Source of the DNA: Massilia sp. Root133
Lineage (GTDB): Bacteria > Pseudomonadota > Gammaproteobacteria > Burkholderiales > Burkholderiaceae_D
Direction: 5' to 3'
Assembly (NCBI RefSeq): GCF_001426525.1
Contig: NZ_LMEW01000005.1
Location: 1-64,000, forward strand
DNA length: 64,000 nucleotides
Shown: in pieces, positions 61,680 to 64,000 of the stretch
How positions within the stretch are numbered: the first letter of the stretch is position 1
Layout of the letters: the number at the start of each line of letters is the position of its first letter
Position numbers and translations under genes: made by a program
Notes under the pieces: model-generated
Told to the model about the DNA's origin: nothing
Databases searched by the model: none
What the model saw: the letters and a program-made list of their open reading frames with translations, nothing else

Positions 61680-63089
61680 TCAGTCGGTGCCGTCCGCGTG
61701 GTAGTGGTCGGCCTGCACCTTCCCGTTCACGCCGTGCGCGCGCACGTCGGGCGTGATCGGCAGCATGCTCGCGTTCCAGCTTTCCCATTCCCCTTTCAGC
61801 TTGTCGAATACGTCCGGATGACGCTGCGCGAGGTTGGCGCGTTCGCGCTGGTCCACGCTTACGTCGAACAGGAAGTCGTTGCCGTTGAGGCGCAGGTATT
61901 TCCAGTTGCCCGAGCGGACGGCGCGCTGGGCGTTCGCCTTGTAGCGCCAGAACAGCGTCCGCTCGCCGGGCGCGCGCTGGCCCGTCAGCACGGGCAGCAG
62001 GTCCTGGCCGTCGGGCGGGTAGGCCGGATCGGGCGCGCCGCCGGCCGCGGCGAGGAGGGTCGGCAGCCAGTCCATGCTGATCGCGACCTGGTCCGTCGTC
62101 GTGCCGGCACCAAGGCGGCGCGGCCAGCGCACGATCGCGGGCACGCGGATGCCGCCTTCCAGCAGTTCCGTCTTCTGGCCGCTGAACGGCCACGTCTTCG
62201 AGAAGCGCTCGCCGCCGTTGTCGCTCGTGAAGATGACGATCGTGTCGTCGGCGAGGCCCTTGCGCCGCAGCGCGTCGAGCACGCGGCCGATGGCGGTGTC
62301 GAGCCCCGTCACCATCTTGCCGTAGGTGACCAGGTCGCCGCCGTCATAGTGGAAGATGTTGCCGATGTCGCGCGACACGGCTTCGTCGCCCGGACCTTCC
62401 CACGGCCAGTGCGGCGCCGTGAAGTGCAGCGACAGGAAGAACGGCTGCTTCCCATCCTGTTGGCCGATGTATTCCGTGGCGCGCTCCGCGAGCAGGTCGG
62501 TGTAATAGCCGACCTTGTGCACGGGGACTTCGCCTTCGTACAGGTCTTCCGGGACCTCGGGGCCGACGCCCGGCTTGTGCGTGAAGTAGTCGATGGCGCC
62601 GCCGTAGTTGCCGAAGAAGACGTCGTAGCCGCTCTTGAGGGGACCGAACACAGGCAGGTAGCCCAGGTGCCACTTGCCGAACAGCGCGGTGCGGTAGCCC
62701 GCCTTCTTCAGCAGCGACGGCAGGGTCGGATGCTGCGGCGGCAGGCCGATGGTCTTCGACGCCCCGGCGATCGGCTCTTCCAGCCCGCCGCGCAGGCGGT
62801 ACTGGTAGCGGCCCGTGATCAGGCCGAAACGCGTGGCGGAGCACACGGCGGAATTGGCGTAGGCCTGCGTGAAGCGCACGCCCTGCGCGGCCAGGCGGTC
62901 GAGGTTCGGCGTGGTGAAATCCGTGTTGCCGTAGACGCCCAGGTCGGCGTAACCCAGGTCGTCCGCGAGGATGAAGACGATGTTCGGCTGCCGGTCCTTG
63001 CGGTCGGCCGCGAACAGCGCCTGCGGGGCGAGAGCGAGGGCGGGGAGGCCCTTGATGACGGCGCGGCGTTTCTGGTCGGTTTTGCTCAT
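61680..63089 (-). CDS. exported type I sulfatase
   Basis: A 469-residue sulfatase of the alkaline phosphatase superfamily. A Tat-like signal (KRRAVIKGLPALALAPQALFA) is present. IVFILADDLGYADLG holds metal Asp residues; AVCSATRFGLITGRY is the formylglycine site, with Ala at the usual Pro position of C-x-P/A-x-R; GKWHLGY and FTSDNGGE complete the active site. It probably desulfates a glycan. It lies 13 bases after a TonB receptor gene and is likely co-transcribed, suggesting uptake and desulfation of one substrate. Confidence 0.9.
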   Translation of the reverse strand: MSKTDQKRRAVIKGLPALALAPQALFAADRKDRQPNIVFILADDLGYADLGVYGNTDFTTPNLDRLAAQGVRFTQAYANSAVCSATRFGLITGRYQYRLRGGLEEPIAGASKTIGLPPQHPTLPSLLKKAGYRTALFGKWHLGYLPVFGPLKSGYDVFFGNYGGAIDYFTHKPGVGPEVPEDLYEGEVPVHKVGYYTDLLAERATEYIGQQDGKQPFFLSLHFTAPHWPWEGPGDEAVSRDIGNIFHYDGGDLVTYGKMVTGLDTAIGRVLDALRRKGLADDTIVIFTSDNGGERFSKTWPFSGQKTELLEGGIRVPAIVRWPRRLGAGTTTDQVAISMDWLPTLLAAAGGAPDPAYPPDGQDLLPVLTGQRAPGERTLFWRYKANAQRAVRSGNWKYLRLNGNDFLFDVSVDQRERANLAQRHPDVFDKLKGEWESWNASMLPITPDVRAHGVNGKVQADHYHADGTD

Positions 63090-63102
63090 GATGGTTCCTT
63101 GC

Positions 63103-64000
63103 TTAGAAATCGAGACGGGCGGTCGCGCCGATCGTGCGCGGCGTGCCGATGACGGCGTTGTACGAGCCGAACGTGCCGTTCCACATGCTCGTGTAGTACT
63201 GGCGGTCGAACAGGTTGCGGGCCCACAGCTGCACGTCCCACGCGTGCTCGCCGTTCGAGCGCACGCCGGCGGACAGGTTGGCGAGGCCGTACGCCGGGAT
63301 GCGCGAATACTTCGACGCGTCCAGCGTGCCGTAGGTCGACGAGCGGTACGACACGTTGCCGTTCACATAGGCGCGCCACGTGTCATCCAGCGGAAGTTCC
63401 CAGCGCGCGCCCACGTTCGCGGTGCGGCGCGGCGCGTTGACGAGGGCGTCGCGGCCGGACAAATCGCACGACACGGCATTCACTTCCGGCGCGCACGGCG
63501 CATTCTTGTACGTCAGGTAGCGCGGGTCGTTGAACGACACGTTCGCCTGGATGTGCAGGGTGCGCACGGGGATCGCGAGGGCCTCGAGCTCGATGCCGCG
63601 GGTGCGCACGTCGCCGGCGTTCGTCAGGTACGACGTCCGCGTCGTCGGGTCGTAGGCATTGCTCTGGTAGCCGTGGACGACGGTCGCGAACAGGTTCGCG
63701 TTCAGCTGCAGGCGACGGTTCAGCAGCGTGCTTTTCACGCCCAGTTCGGCCGCGTTGGCGCGTTCGGCGCCCACCAGCAGCGACGCGGCGCCGGCCGCGC
63801 CGGGCACCTGCAGGTTGATGCCGCCGGACTTCTCGCCGTGCGACAGGCTGGCGTACAACAGGACGTCGTCCCACGCTTTGAAGCCGGCCGAGAGAAGCGC
63901 GCTGGGACTGGACTGGTGCAGCGCCAGCGGACCGGAATCGTAGGCGCCGTAGCGCGCGTTGCGCACGGTGAGGGCGGGGCCGCTGACCGTCGGGCCGACG
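63103..64000 (-). CDS. TonB-dependent receptor, C-terminal part
   Basis: The last 298 codons of an outer-membrane receptor; the frame stays open to the window edge. Barrel-strand features are clear (SLSHGEKSGGINLQVPG, LFATVVHGYQSNAY, VQLWARNLFDRQYY) and it ends in Phe (TARLDF) as outer-membrane proteins do. Plug and TonB box lie outside the window. NARNLFDRQY-type endings are typical of siderophore or small-molecule receptors. Operon with the sulfatase gene suggests a sulfated ligand. Confidence 0.9.
   Translation of the reverse strand, partial: VGPTVSGPALTVRNARYGAYDSGPLALHQSSPSALLSAGFKAWDDVLLYASLSHGEKSGGINLQVPGAAGAASLLVGAERANAAELGVKSTLLNRRLQLNANLFATVVHGYQSNAYDPTTRTSYLTNAGDVRTRGIELEALAIPVRTLHIQANVSFNDPRYLTYKNAPCAPEVNAVSCDLSGRDALVNAPRRTANVGARWELPLDDTWRAYVNGNVSYRSSTYGTLDASKYSRIPAYGLANLSAGVRSNGEHAWDVQLWARNLFDRQYYTSMWNGTFGSYNAVIGTPRTIGATARLDF

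Overview
The window reads as high-GC betaproteobacterial chromosome. The gene content (PuuD-type urate oxidase, UraD-AllC fusion, pectin and L-hydroxyproline catabolism, many small genes near a PAAR gene) fits Oxalobacteraceae, for example a Massilia-like soil or plant-associated bacterium. That placement is an inference from family content, not from a marker gene. I see no rRNA, tRNA or CRISPR array.

Layout. 1-1.5 kb: accessory patch with the 3' end of an IS481-type transposase, an Imm71/72-like immunity protein and a PAAR tip protein. 1.6-10.8 kb: purine breakdown. A leftward operon (GntR regulator, allantoinase PuuE, fused UraD-AllC, an M20 amidohydrolase) diverges from a rightward set (HIU hydrolase UraH, membrane urate oxidase PuuD, a purine permease behind a likely xanthine/urate riboswitch, and a Tsx-like outer-membrane channel). 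GTATAC-centred repeats between the two arms are probable operators for the GntR protein. 11.0-20.65 kb: an AT-richer island of a catalytic-domain-only tyrosine recombinase followed by about 20 small rightward genes, mostly unknown. They include two GIY-YIG-like proteins, an AlbA_2 protein, an XRE regulator, a YkgJ-type cysteine cluster protein and a HEPN-like protein. Many gene junctions carry the same CGGAAAA motif, and two kinds of hairpin leader are repeated. 20.7-33.4 kb: core-like genes: FAD monooxygenase, formate/nitrite transporter with a kinase-phosphatase fusion, M17-N protein, BASS transporter, GH1-like protein, SDR, then galT-galK-aldo/keto reductase and zntB.

33.6-45.6 kb: a pectin/rhamnogalacturonan locus with two GH28 proteins (one fused to a CE8 pectinesterase), a CE12-type esterase, a TonB-dependent receptor, DUF4861, GH105 and a lipoprotein esterase. 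Two promoters carry paired TGGTCKGRCCA sites; a matching site lies upstream of the FadR-type GntR gene at 55 kb, which is therefore a candidate regulator. 45.6-52.2 kb: trans-4-hydroxy-L-proline catabolism (epimerase, three-part D-hydroxyproline dehydrogenase, deaminase, AraC regulator) with an M24 peptidase that could supply hydroxyproline from peptides. 52.4-64 kb: a chemoreceptor with a membrane-embedded sensor, SUFU-domain protein, YaiI, the GntR regulator, DUF3422, CPBP protease, a FecR/DUF6600 protein, TauE-type exporter, a sulfatase, and a TonB receptor cut by the window end.

The best candidate for something undescribed is the 11-20.65 kb array. Its cassette-like junctions are not integron attC sites that I can recognise, and its leaders look structured.
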